Positions 1 to 7,053 are shown, counted from the stretch's first letter. The stretch: 12,072 bases of DNA from CAYORM01 sp964406375 (GCA_964406375.1 CAYORM010000087.1:1-12072), one strand, 5' to 3'. Program-made: numbers and translations. Notes: generated by a model from the sequence alone, not told the origin.

Positions 1-1829
1 TGCGGCGTGCCGATCGGCAGGCGGTAGACCTTCCTCTTGTAGGCGATGCCGCGGCTCGAGAAGAACAGCATCGGCGTATGCGTATTGGCGATGAAGAGGT
101 CGTGGACGAAATCCTCCTCGCGCGTCGCCATGCCCGAGCGGCCCTTGCCGCCGCGGCGCTGCGCCCGATAGGCCGAGACCGGGACCCGCTTGATGTAGCC
201 GGCATGGCTGACGGTGACGACCATGTCCTCGCGGGCGATCAGCGCCTCGTCGTCGACTTCGCCCTCCAGATCGAGGATCTCCGTCCGGCGCGGCGTGCCG
301 AACTGCTCCTTCATGGAGATCAGCTCGTCGCGCAGGATCTCGAGCACCCGCGCCCGGTCGCCAAGGATGGCGAGATAGCCGGCGATCTCCTCGACGATCG
401 TCCGGAGATCGTCGCCGATCTTGTCGCGCTCGAGCCCGGTCAGCCGGTGCAGCCGCAGATCGAGGATCGCCCGGGCCTGCGCCTCGGACAGCCGGTAGGT
501 GTCGCCCTCGCCGAGGGGATGCTCCGGCTCGTCGACCAGCCGCACCATAGGCGCGATGTCATGGGTCGGCCAGTCGCGCGCCATCAGCCGCTCGCGCGCC
601 TCGGCCGGGTCGGGCGCCGTGCGGATCAGCTCGATCACCTCGTCGATATTGGCGACGGCGACGGCGAGCCCGACCAGCACATGCGCCCGGTCGCGCGCCT
701 TGCGAAGCAGGTGCCGGGTGCGGCGGATGATCACCTCCTCGCGGAAGGCGAGGAAGGCGTCGAGGATCTGGCGGAGATTGAGAAGCTCGGGCCGGCCGCC
801 GTTCAGCGCCAGCATGTTGACGCCGAAGGTCGTCTGCAGCGGCGTATGGCGATAGAGGTTGTTGAGCACGACATCGGCGATCGCGTCGCGCCGGAGTTCG
901 ATGACGATGCGCACGCCCTCGCGGTCGCTCTCGTCACGCAGCTCCGAAATGCCCTCGACCACCTTCTCCTTCACCACCTCGGCGATGCGCTCGACGAGCT
1001 TCGCCTTGTTCACCTGATAGGGGATCTCGGTGATGACGATCGCCTCGCGGTCGCGGGCGAAGGTCTCGATGGAGGAGCGGCAGCGCATCACGACGCTGCC
1101 CCGGCCCGTGTGATAGGCGGCGCGGATGCCGGCGCGGCCGAGGATCAATCCGCCGGTCGGGAAATCCGGGCCGGGGATGTACTCCATCAGCTCCTCGACC
1201 GACAGGTCGGGATCATCGATCAGCGCGCAGCAGGCGTCGACCACCTCGCCGAGATTATGGGTCGGGATGTTGGTCGCCATGCCGACGGCGATGCCGCCGG
1301 CGCCGTTGACGAGCAGGTTCGGGAAGCGGGCCGGCAGGACGACCGGCTCCTCGGTCGTCTCGTCGTAATTGGGCTGGAACTCGACCGTGTCGTTCTCGAT
1401 GTCGTCGAGCATCGCCTCGGCCGAACGCGCGAGCCGCGCCTCGGTGTAGCGGTAGGCCGCGGCGGGATCGCCATCCATCGACCCGAAGTTGCCCTGCCCC
1501 TGGATCAGCGGCAGGCGCATCGAGAAATCCTGCACCATCCGCACCATGGCGTCGTAGATCGCCGAGTCGCCATGCGGGTGGTAGCGGCCCATCACGGCGC
1601 CGACGATATGCGCCGATTTGTTGAACTTCTTGGTGCTGTCATAGCCGCCCTCCTTCATCGCGTAGAGGATGCGGCGATGGACCGGCTTCAGCCCGTCGCG
1701 CACGTCGGGCAGCGCGCGCGCCACGATCACGCTCATCGCGTAGTCGAGATAGGAGCGCTGCATCTCCTCCTCGATCGTCACCGGCGTGATGTCGAAGGAG
1801 GGCGGCGTGTCGTCGGGACGATCGGTCAA
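1..1829 (-). CDS. gyrA: DNA gyrase subunit A, C-terminal part cut by the window edge
   Basis: Breakage-reunion subunit of DNA gyrase, which with GyrB introduces negative supercoils using ATP. 609 codons are visible; the end of the C-terminal beta-pinwheel lies outside the window. In order: EEEMQRSYLDYAMSVIVARA at about residues 20-39; the quinolone-resistance region with HPHGDSAIYD (Ser89 and Asp93, equal to the sensitive-type Ser83 and Asp87 of E. coli); catalytic Tyr128 in AAYRYTEARL; the NLLVNGAGGIAVGMATNIP block; and the start of the C-terminal domain with a canonical GyrA-box QRRGGKG at 557-563. That box separates GyrA from ParC. The start is a TTG at 1829, giving MTDRPDDTPPSFDITPV. An in-frame TGA lies four codons upstream, and no ATG occurs before residue 23. 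The ribosome site is weak (GAAG, 7 bases upstream). Identity is secure; the start is likely. Confidence 0.97.
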   Translation of the reverse strand, partial: MTDRPDDTPPSFDITPVTIEEEMQRSYLDYAMSVIVARALPDVRDGLKPVHRRILYAMKEGGYDSTKKFNKSAHIVGAVMGRYHPHGDSAIYDAMVRMVQDFSMRLPLIQGQGNFGSMDGDPAAAYRYTEARLARSAEAMLDDIENDTVEFQPNYDETTEEPVVLPARFPNLLVNGAGGIAVGMATNIPTHNLGEVVDACCALIDDPDLSVEELMEYIPGPDFPTGGLILGRAGIRAAYHTGRGSVVMRCRSSIETFARDREAIVITEIPYQVNKAKLVERIAEVVKEKVVEGISELRDESDREGVRIVIELRRDAIADVVLNNLYRHTPLQTTFGVNMLALNGGRPELLNLRQILDAFLAFREEVIIRRTRHLLRKARDRAHVLVGLAVAVANIDEVIELIRTAPDPAEARERLMARDWPTHDIAPMVRLVDEPEHPLGEGDTYRLSEAQARAILDLRLHRLTGLERDKIGDDLRTIVEEIAGYLAILGDRARVLEILRDELISMKEQFGTPRRTEILDLEGEVDDEALIAREDMVVTVSHAGYIKRVPVSAYRAQRRGGKGRSGMATREEDFVHDLFIANTHTPMLFFSSRGIAYKRKVYRLPIGTP

Positions 1830-1859
1830 GGCTGAGCTTCACGAAGGCGATGAGAGACG

Positions 1860-1895
1860 GGCACGGCAGCGGGCGAGCCCGCCGCCATTCGTGCC
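1860..1895 (-). other. GC-rich hairpin in the gyrA leader
   Basis: Read on the minus strand, GGCAC, a GAAT bulge, then GGCGGCGGG pair through a CUCG loop with CCCGCUGCC and GUGCC. This makes a 14-bp stem ending about 30 bases before the gyrA TTG. On the gyrA transcript one pair is a G-U wobble; on the opposite strand the same position is an A-C mismatch. The fold is therefore better in gyrA mRNA. It could be an mRNA stabiliser, an attenuator or simply a GC-rich inverted repeat; no clear U-tract follows. Confidence 0.5.
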
Positions 1896-1964
1896 CAGCT
1901 TAACAGTTTTCCGCAGGTGCGAACAGCGATGCGCCCACATGCGATCGGGGGCCTCGGCCACCAT

Positions 1965-1994
1965 ATTAGGGTACATTACATAATATACCTGAAT
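1965..1994. promoter_or_regulatory. AT-rich 30-bp palindrome, candidate operator between gyrA and the autotransporter
   Basis: The left half reads ATTnnGGTAnATTAn and the right half is its complement, nTAATnTACCnnAAT, so 22 of 30 positions are symmetric about 1979/1980. It lies in the only markedly AT-rich stretch of this region, roughly centred between the two divergent starts (1829 and 2090). AT-rich hexamers able to act as -10 elements (TAATAT, TATTAT) lie inside it on both strands. It matches no operator I can name: not the LexA, Fnr, Irr or CtrA type. The assignment as a transcription-factor site is inference from symmetry and position. Confidence 0.5.
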
Positions 1995-2089
1995 CATTTC
2001 CCGTAATGGCGTACACTCAGTTCTTAATGGTCGCCGAACCGGCATCCGAGGCTGGTGACCCAAACACCAGCGGAAGGAGCGGTTCAGCC

Positions 2090-4759
2090 ATGAAACCGAT
2101 CAGCGTCGCCTGTTCAGTGTCACCCGTCGTTTCGAGCGGCGGTTGGACGGCCCGGCCGCCGATGCGTATGGCCCTGCTTGTCGCGGTATCCATGGCCGCC
2201 CTCGCGTTGGCGGGAGGAGAAGCCTCGGCGGACACCTCGATCGACAACAGGGGCGAGACCACCGTCGACACGCCTTACGGCATCGACATCCTGGACGACG
2301 GAACTGTCGGGGATCTGTCCATCGACAATCGCGAGAATGGCCTGATCCAAGGCCAGGGAGCGAGCGGCCTGCGGGTCCACAGAACAGCGGTCGAGATCAG
2401 AGGTGCCATCGGGCTGTTGAACAACGGCGACGAGGCCGACCCGTCAACTGCCGGTTCGATCATCGGCGACAATGGCTGGGGCGCCGAGCTCTACGGCGTC
2501 GAGGATTTTGCCGATATCGACAACAGTTACGGCGGCTTGATTCAGGGCCTGAACGGCGGCGGCCTGGCGATCATCAACTGGCTGCCGGACGATTATCCCG
2601 CCGTCGATGTCACGCTCAAAAATGTCGCCGGCGAGATCCTCGGCACGTCCGACGGCGTCAAGATGGAGTACATCAACGGCTTCATCGATCTCGACAACAC
2701 CGGCGGCACGATTGAGGGAACCTCGGGTTACGGCCTGTTCCTGCGCAGCTACACGCAGATCGACGAGACGGACACGGCAACGATCGAGAATGGCGGCGGC
2801 CTGATCAAGGGCGGCTCGGGTGGCATCTACGCACATGTCCATCTCGCGCCGGTCGTCGTGAACAACCACGACGGGACGGTCGACGGCCAGAACGGCGACG
2901 CCATCAGGCTGACGTCTTTTGAGGGGGTGGAAGGCTCGCTCACGGTGACCAATGATGCGGACGGCCTGATCACCGGACGCCGTGGCATCCGGTTCTACGG
3001 GACCGAGCTGGTGATCGAGAATGCCGGCGAGATCACGGGATCGGGCACCGTCAGCGGCTCGAACGTCTACAGCGCCATCCATGCGGAGGCGGTGGAAGGC
3101 GGAGCCATCATCATCGACAACCTCGCCGGTGGCGTGGTCCGGGGAGAGGCCCAGTCGGAGACCGACGTCATCGTCCGGACGCTCGGAGCCGGATCCACGA
3201 TCACCAATGCCGGCCATCTGCTCGGCCGAATGCTGCTGTCGGATGCGGCGGATACGGTCGAGAACGAGGTCGGCGGGATCTGGGATCTCGGGGACGAGAC
3301 GAGCTTCGGCGGCGGGGCCGACATCCTGAGCAATCGCGGGCGGATGACCGCCGCCTTCGACGGCGCCGCGACGACGGAGACGCGACTCGTCGACCTTGAG
3401 ACCTTCGACAACCGGTCCGGATCCTTCTCGCTCGTCGACGGCGGAACCGGCGACCGGGCGGTCTTCACGGGGACCGGCTTCGTCTATCAGGGTGCCGGGG
3501 GCATCCTTGCGTTCGACATCCTGCTCGAGGAGGGAACGGCCGACCTCGTGCGCATCGAGGGCGATATCGACAACGAGACCAGCGGCTACATCGCCCTGAC
3601 GCATCTCGGCGATGGCGGCTGGGCCGAATACACGCCGGACATCCGCCTCGTCGAGGTCACGGGAGAGACGGCGGAAGGCGATTTCGTGCTGCTGGGCGGC
3701 AGCTTCCGCCGCGGCTTCTTCGACTACGATCTGGCGCTGCGATCCGACGACGGCAGCGGCGAGAGCCACTGGACGCTCGTCTCCACCACGACCGAGCATG
3801 TCGAGGAGATGCCACGCATCCAGGGCGCCATCGGCCAGATCTGGTCGGCGAGCGCCACGAGCTGGTCCGACCACGCGGCGGCGCTGCGCGACGAGAACGG
3901 CCGCGACCAGATGGCCGCTGCCGATCCCCGTGTCGCGGATCTGATCGTGGCCGAGAGCGCCGCCGCCGGGGCCGGCACCCGCGGCGCGATCTGGGGCCGG
4001 GTGATCGGCAGCGGCATCTCGCGTGATGACGGCTACGACCAGACCGTCTGGGGCTTCCAGGGCGGCGTCGACATTCCGGTCTGGGAGGGCCCGGAGGGGC
4101 GCGTCCTGCTGGGCGTTCTGGCGGGCTATCTCGGCTCGGAGGTCACCTTCGACGAAGATGGCGAGGCCACCCTCTCCGGCCCGACGGTAGGTGTCTACGC
4201 CAATGCCCTGTGGAGTAGCGGCACCTATCTCAACGCCTTGGTGAAGGCCGATTTCCTGACCATCGACTTCGACATCGAGGGCGATGACGACACGGCGGAC
4301 GCATGGGCCTACGGCTTCCGGATCGAGGGCGGCCAGCGCTTCCATCTCGGTGACGGCGCCTTCGTCGAGCCGAATGCGAGCCTGGCCTATTCACGCACCG
4401 TGGTCGATTCGGTCGAGCTGATGGGGGCCGACGTATCCTTCGACGATGCGGAGAGCCTGCAGGGGACGATCGGCATGCGCCTCGGCACGCGCCTTGTCAC
4501 GGGCGGGCTGACGCTTGTGCCCTTCGCCAGCCTCGATGCGGGGTATGAGTTCCTCGGCGACAGCGGCAGCACCGTCTCGAGCGGCGGGGCGTCCTTCGGC
4601 AGCGACGACGATCTCGGCGGCGCCTTCGGCGAGCTGGGGCTCGGCGTCACGCTGCTCGATCTCGGCCAGGGCCTGACTGCCACGGCCGAGGGGCGGTACC
4701 GCGCCGCGGAATCCTATGACAGCCTCAGCGGCAGCCTCGCATTGCGGCTGAGCTGGTAG
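2090..4759 (+). CDS. Autotransporter outer-membrane protein (type Va secretion)
   Basis: 889-residue protein. It should cross the inner membrane by Sec and insert a C-terminal beta-barrel in the outer membrane to expose its passenger. Residues 1-47 form a signal peptide with an unusually long 28-residue n-region, a hydrophobic core (about 29-41) and an Ala-Ser-Ala cleavage site at 45-47. Residues 51-380 carry about ten short beta-helix-like repeats. Residues about 470-550 resemble the pertactin-type stem before the barrel (RLVEVTGETAEGDFVLLGG). Residues about 632-889 are the barrel (GAIWGRVIGSG onward), ending in LALRLSW with a terminal aromatic. The start is set at the ATG at 2090, which has GGAAGGAG 10 bases upstream. 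An in-frame ATG at 2006 lacks such a site and ATG 2162 has a weak one, although 2162 would give an ordinary short signal peptide. No protease or lipase motif is visible, so an adhesin-like role is a guess. Confidence 0.9.
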   Translation: MKPISVACSVSPVVSSGGWTARPPMRMALLVAVSMAALALAGGEASADTSIDNRGETTVDTPYGIDILDDGTVGDLSIDNRENGLIQGQGASGLRVHRTAVEIRGAIGLLNNGDEADPSTAGSIIGDNGWGAELYGVEDFADIDNSYGGLIQGLNGGGLAIINWLPDDYPAVDVTLKNVAGEILGTSDGVKMEYINGFIDLDNTGGTIEGTSGYGLFLRSYTQIDETDTATIENGGGLIKGGSGGIYAHVHLAPVVVNNHDGTVDGQNGDAIRLTSFEGVEGSLTVTNDADGLITGRRGIRFYGTELVIENAGEITGSGTVSGSNVYSAIHAEAVEGGAIIIDNLAGGVVRGEAQSETDVIVRTLGAGSTITNAGHLLGRMLLSDAADTVENEVGGIWDLGDETSFGGGADILSNRGRMTAAFDGAATTETRLVDLETFDNRSGSFSLVDGGTGDRAVFTGTGFVYQGAGGILAFDILLEEGTADLVRIEGDIDNETSGYIALTHLGDGGWAEYTPDIRLVEVTGETAEGDFVLLGGSFRRGFFDYDLALRSDDGSGESHWTLVSTTTEHVEEMPRIQGAIGQIWSASATSWSDHAAALRDENGRDQMAAADPRVADLIVAESAAAGAGTRGAIWGRVIGSGISRDDGYDQTVWGFQGGVDIPVWEGPEGRVLLGVLAGYLGSEVTFDEDGEATLSGPTVGVYANALWSSGTYLNALVKADFLTIDFDIEGDDDTADAWAYGFRIEGGQRFHLGDGAFVEPNASLAYSRTVVDSVELMGADVSFDDAESLQGTIGMRLGTRLVTGGLTLVPFASLDAGYEFLGDSGSTVSSGGASFGSDDDLGGAFGELGLGVTLLDLGQGLTATAEGRYRAAESYDSLSGSLALRLSW
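2240..3229 (+). repeat. Tandem passenger repeats of the autotransporter (about 10 units)
   Basis: Protein-level repeats following [I/V/L]-[D/E/N/T]-N-x(1-4)-G-x-[I/V/L]-x-G, usually followed by a second glycine-rich turn. Clear copies are IDNRENGLIQGQG (residue 79), IDNSYGGLIQGLNGG (143), LDNTGGTIEGTSG (201), IENGGGLIKGGSGG (232), VNNHDGTVDGQNG (257), VTNDADGLITGRRG (286), IENAGEITGSG (309), IDNLAGGVVRGE (342) and ITNAGHLLGRM (371). A poorer copy begins at 51. Spacing varies from about 25 to 65 residues. This fits stacked rungs of a right-handed beta-helix rather than recent DNA duplication, since I see no identical DNA tandem copies. Confidence 0.75.
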
Positions 4760-4770
4760 CAGGACGGATG

Positions 4771-4792
4771 GGCGGCGGGGCCTCCCGCCGCC
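4771..4792. terminator. Hairpin between convergent genes, candidate bidirectional terminator
   Basis: A perfect 9-bp stem, GGCGGCGGG with CCCGCCGCC, closes a four-base GCCT loop. It begins 12 bases after the autotransporter stop and ends 14 bases before the stop of the convergent MATE gene. No T-run follows on either strand, so intrinsic termination may be weak or factor-assisted. Confidence 0.55.
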
Positions 4793-4805
4793 TGCTCCGC
4801 TTCGG

Positions 4806-6212
4806 TCAGGAGGGCGTCTCGGACAGGACCAGCCGGCCGCCAGACCGGCGGTCGCGCAGCGTGAGCCAGTGAAAGCGCAGCGCGAGCAGCCCGGACGAGA
4901 CGGCGCTGGCGATCAGGATCGCCTGGAACAGACCCGGCGTCCCGCCCTCGAGGCGGACGCCGAGGAGCCAGCCGAGCGGGATCATGACGAAGAGGTAGGA
5001 GACGACATGCGAGACCGCGGGCAGGGTCGCGTCGCCCCGCCCGCGCAGCGCATGCGCCATCACCACCTGGCCGCCATCGACCAACAACACGAAGGCGGCG
5101 ATGCGGATGACCGGTACCGTCGCCGCATGCAGCGCCGGATCGGCGGTGTAGATCGCCGCGATCGGGCCGGCGAAGCCGTAGAGGATGACGCCGAGTGACA
5201 GCATCACTAGGCTGTTGACGCCGAGACCGGTCCACCCGGCCAGTGCCAGATCGGGTGCATCGCCCCGGCCATGGGCGATACCGACCCGCACCGCCGTCGC
5301 CGAAGCGAAGCCGAGAGCGACCATGAAGATCAGCGCAATGAGATTGAGCCCGATGCCGTAGGCGGCGAGCACCAGCTCGCCCAGCCAGCCGGCGAACAGC
5401 GTCAGCCCGGCGAAGGCCGCGCTCTCGATCCCGATGCTGACCCCCGCGCCATAGCCGATCCGCCGCTGCAGCCACCATGTCCGCCAGCGCCAGCCGGCCC
5501 AGTGCCTGACGCCGTAGAGGTCACGGTCCGGCATCCGCAGGATGTAAAGGCCCAGCGCCGCCACGAGGAAGCAGCGCGACACGGTGCTCGCCCAGGCGGC
5601 CCCTTCCGCCCCCATCGCCGGCAGCCCGAGATGGCCGAAGACGAAGACCCAGTTCGCCAGCAGGTTGACGAGATTGGCGAGGATCATCACGACCATGCCG
5701 GGCAGCGGCCGGCGGATGCCCTCGAGGAAGCCCTCCATCGCGACATAGACGATGGTGGCCGGCAGCCCGTAGGCGAGGATCACCGCGATCTTGCCACCGG
5801 CGGCGGCCACCGCGGCGGTCTGCCCGGTGAACAGCAGCACGGGTTCGGCGCCATGGGCGAGGCCGACGCCGAGCATGCCGAGTGCAAAGCCGTAGATCAT
5901 GCCGCGCTGGAGTGCCGCCCCGGCATCGGCCCGCTGCCCCCGCCCGAGCGACTGGGCCGAAATCACCATCGTGCCGAGGACGAGGCCGATCAACGTCCCG
6001 AGGATCGGGTGGAAGATCGAGCCGCCGATCGTCAGATGCGCGAGATCCTCGCTGCCGTAGCGGCCGACGAAGATGGTGTCGACCAGCGCCATCACCAAGA
6101 TGCCGGCGCGGGCGACGACGACAGGGGCGGCGAGGCGCAGCAGCTCGCCGACATGACGGCGCAGTCGGACGCGCAGCCAGCTCTCGTCCGGGCGGATGGA
6201 ACGCTGAACCAT
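4806..6212 (-). CDS. MATE-family multidrug/cation antiporter
   Basis: 468-residue inner-membrane protein with about twelve hydrophobic helices in two related halves (about residues 25-225 and 250-450), the usual MATE length and layout. Family-typical segments are VDTIFVGRYGSEDLAHLTIG near 44-63, VAMEGFLEGIRRPLPGMVVM near 157-176, and in the second half AHALRGRGDATLPAVSHVVS near 386-405. MATE proteins export cationic drugs, dyes or metabolites in exchange for H+ or Na+; the substrate cannot be read here. The start is ATG 6212. A good purine-rich site GAGGAGG lies at 6230-6236, but 17 bases from that ATG, and no alternative start codon lies between. Translation may be inefficient or involve folding of the spacer. 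It probably follows tspO in one transcript, with a gap of 61 bases. Confidence 0.92.
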   Translation of the reverse strand: MVQRSIRPDESWLRVRLRRHVGELLRLAAPVVVARAGILVMALVDTIFVGRYGSEDLAHLTIGGSIFHPILGTLIGLVLGTMVISAQSLGRGQRADAGAALQRGMIYGFALGMLGVGLAHGAEPVLLFTGQTAAVAAAGGKIAVILAYGLPATIVYVAMEGFLEGIRRPLPGMVVMILANLVNLLANWVFVFGHLGLPAMGAEGAAWASTVSRCFLVAALGLYILRMPDRDLYGVRHWAGWRWRTWWLQRRIGYGAGVSIGIESAAFAGLTLFAGWLGELVLAAYGIGLNLIALIFMVALGFASATAVRVGIAHGRGDAPDLALAGWTGLGVNSLVMLSLGVILYGFAGPIAAIYTADPALHAATVPVIRIAAFVLLVDGGQVVMAHALRGRGDATLPAVSHVVSYLFVMIPLGWLLGVRLEGGTPGLFQAILIASAVSSGLLALRFHWLTLRDRRSGGRLVLSETPS

Positions 6213-6273
6213 GAGAACGCTTGGGCGGACCTCCTCGACGGGTGGCGAGCCTAACAGCGCCCGCCCCGGGCCC

Positions 6274-6825
6274 TCACGCGTTCAGCTGCCAGGTCTGCCA
6301 TGCGACGATTGTGGCAAAGGCGACCCAGGCGAGATAGGGCACGAACAGCGCTCCGGCGCGCCAGTCATGGCGCAGGAAGGCGAAAAGGGTGGCGGCGACC
6401 AGCACCAGCACCGGCAGGATGAAGACGAAGCCGAGGACGGTGCTGCGCAGCCCGAAAAAGATCGGACTCCAGGCGAGATTGGCGACGAGCTGAAGGAGGA
6501 AGAGGATCAGCGCGCCGCGCGCCCCGGCCCAGCCGGCACGGCGCCAGACGAGCCAGGCGGCGGTCGCCATCGCCACATAGAGGATCGTCCAGACGACCGA
6601 GAAGGCCCAATCGGGCGGCGTCAGCGGCGATTTGTTGAGCTGGTCGTACCAGTTGCGGCTGCCCTCCTGCCCCACGAAACCGGACAGGATGCCGAGGGCC
6701 AGTACCACGAGGACGAAGACGGGCCAGGTCCACAGCGGGCGCCGCGCCACCTCGCGACGACCGGTCGGCGGCGCGCCCCGGCCGGCAGCGGGGCCATCGA
6801 AGCCGTCCTGGGGGAATGTCGACAT
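6274..6825 (-). CDS. tspO: TspO/MBR family tryptophan-rich membrane protein
   Basis: 183 residues with five predicted membrane helices (about 34-50, 73-93, 104-123, 127-149 and 157-178). Family hallmarks are NKSPLTPPDWAFSVVWTILY at 64-83, NLAWSPIFFG at 116-125 and PYLAWVAFATIVAW at 163-176. TspO proteins bind porphyrins and related tetrapyrroles and in bacteria act as stress-linked regulators or carriers; the function here is by family only. A roughly 30-residue Pro/Gly/Arg-rich N-terminus makes it longer than the usual 150-165 residues. The start at ATG 6825 is supported by GGAAGGA at 6833-6839, 7 bases upstream. It is divergent from metZ and lies upstream of the MATE gene on the same strand. 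Confidence 0.92.
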   Translation of the reverse strand: MSTFPQDGFDGPAAGRGAPPTGRREVARRPLWTWPVFVLVVLALGILSGFVGQEGSRNWYDQLNKSPLTPPDWAFSVVWTILYVAMATAAWLVWRRAGWAGARGALILFLLQLVANLAWSPIFFGLRSTVLGFVFILPVLVLVAATLFAFLRHDWRAGALFVPYLAWVAFATIVAWQTWQLNA

Positions 6826-6892
6826 GGCGGGATCCTTCCGTTCGAGGTCTCTCCGGGCAGACCGGCGACCGGCCGCACCAGCATCAACCGCC

Positions 6893-6922
6893 TTGACGGC
6901 TGGCGCCCCGCGGCGGCAGGAT
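6893..6922 (+). promoter_or_regulatory. Possible promoter for the metZ leader
   Basis: TTGACG (6893-6898) stands 18 bases before CAGGAT (6917-6922). Initiation would fall near 6929, just before the riboswitch P1 stem at 6931. The -35 is close to the alphaproteobacterial CTTGAC type (it reads CTTGACG here), but the -10 is poor. Position relative to the riboswitch is the main support. Confidence 0.35.
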
Positions 6923-6930
6923 GAAGCCTT

Positions 6931-6985
6931 CGTGGGATTTGAGCCGACCGGCTTGCGGCCACGTTAAACTCCGCTAAAAGGTCGG
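6931..6985 (+). promoter_or_regulatory. SAM-II-type riboswitch upstream of metZ
   Basis: An H-type pseudoknot fold typical of SAM-II. P1 is CGTGG (6931-6935) with CCACG (6959-6963). The first loop has GATTT, CCG and TTGC in the order seen in known SAM-II RNAs. After P1 come TTAAA and GCTAAAAGG (6973-6981), the conserved 3' signature. The pseudoknot stem forms from CCGACC (6944-6949) with GGTCGG (6980-6985), six perfect pairs. SAM-II aptamers bind S-adenosylmethionine and repress methionine-synthesis genes, commonly metA, metX and metZ, in alphaproteobacteria. The gene downstream here is metZ, as expected. I recognised it by eye from motif order and pairing; a covariance-model score was not available. 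Confidence 0.85.
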
Positions 6986-7013
6986 GAGCCCTCCGGATGT
7001 TCCGGCGGGGCTC
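6986..7013 (+). other. GC-rich hairpin directly after the riboswitch
   Basis: GAGCCC (6986-6991) pairs with GGGCTC (7008-7013), and CCGG (6993-6996) with CCGG (7002-7005). They enclose the loop ATGTT, with T6992 opposite C7006-G7007. The hairpin abuts the pseudoknot stem with no spacer, and no U-run follows, so a simple terminator is unlikely. It may be part of the riboswitch expression platform. The ATG in its loop could begin the mini-ORF described separately. Confidence 0.5.
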
Positions 7014-7053
7014 GGCCGTCGGTCGGGTCAACTGGCTCGGAGAACGGCCTTGA
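6997..7053 (+). CDS. Putative 18-residue leader ORF coupled to metZ
   Basis: The open frame encodes MFRRGSAVGRVNWLGERP. The purine run GGGAG (6984-6988) lies 8 bases before its ATG and overlaps the 3' strand of the riboswitch pseudoknot, so SAM binding would hide it. Its TGA stop (7051-7053) overlaps the metZ TTG start (7050-7052) in a TTGA arrangement typical of translational coupling. No methionine or cysteine run is present, so it would act through coupling, not as a sensing peptide. Short frames arise easily in GC-rich DNA, and this one may be chance. Confidence 0.3.
   Translation: MFRRGSAVGRVNWLGERP

Noticed and set aside
1447..1580. Possible quinolone-resistance changes in gyrA
   Set aside because: The key positions read Ser89 and Asp93, the sensitive-type residues, so there is no evidence of resistance mutation.
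78..1835. 585-codon open frame on the plus strand
   Set aside because: It runs antisense to gyrA, whose conserved motifs are unmistakable. The product is a low-complexity Arg/Asp/His-rich sequence typical of GC-rich shadow frames.
2006..2089. N-terminal extension of the autotransporter to ATG 2006
   Set aside because: No ribosome site precedes 2006. The extra 28 residues would put the signal peptide core even further from the N-terminus, while 2090 has GGAAGGAG at good spacing.
2444..4345. 633-codon open frame on the minus strand
   Set aside because: Antisense to the autotransporter. It has no domain or signal motif, and its composition is that of a shadow frame.
5271..6254. 327-codon plus-strand open frame
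   Set aside because: Antisense to the MATE gene; a charged, His/Asp/Arg-rich product with no recognisable family.
6986..7013. Hairpin after the riboswitch considered as an intrinsic terminator
   Set aside because: The stem is strong but no U-run follows, so it is listed only as a structure.
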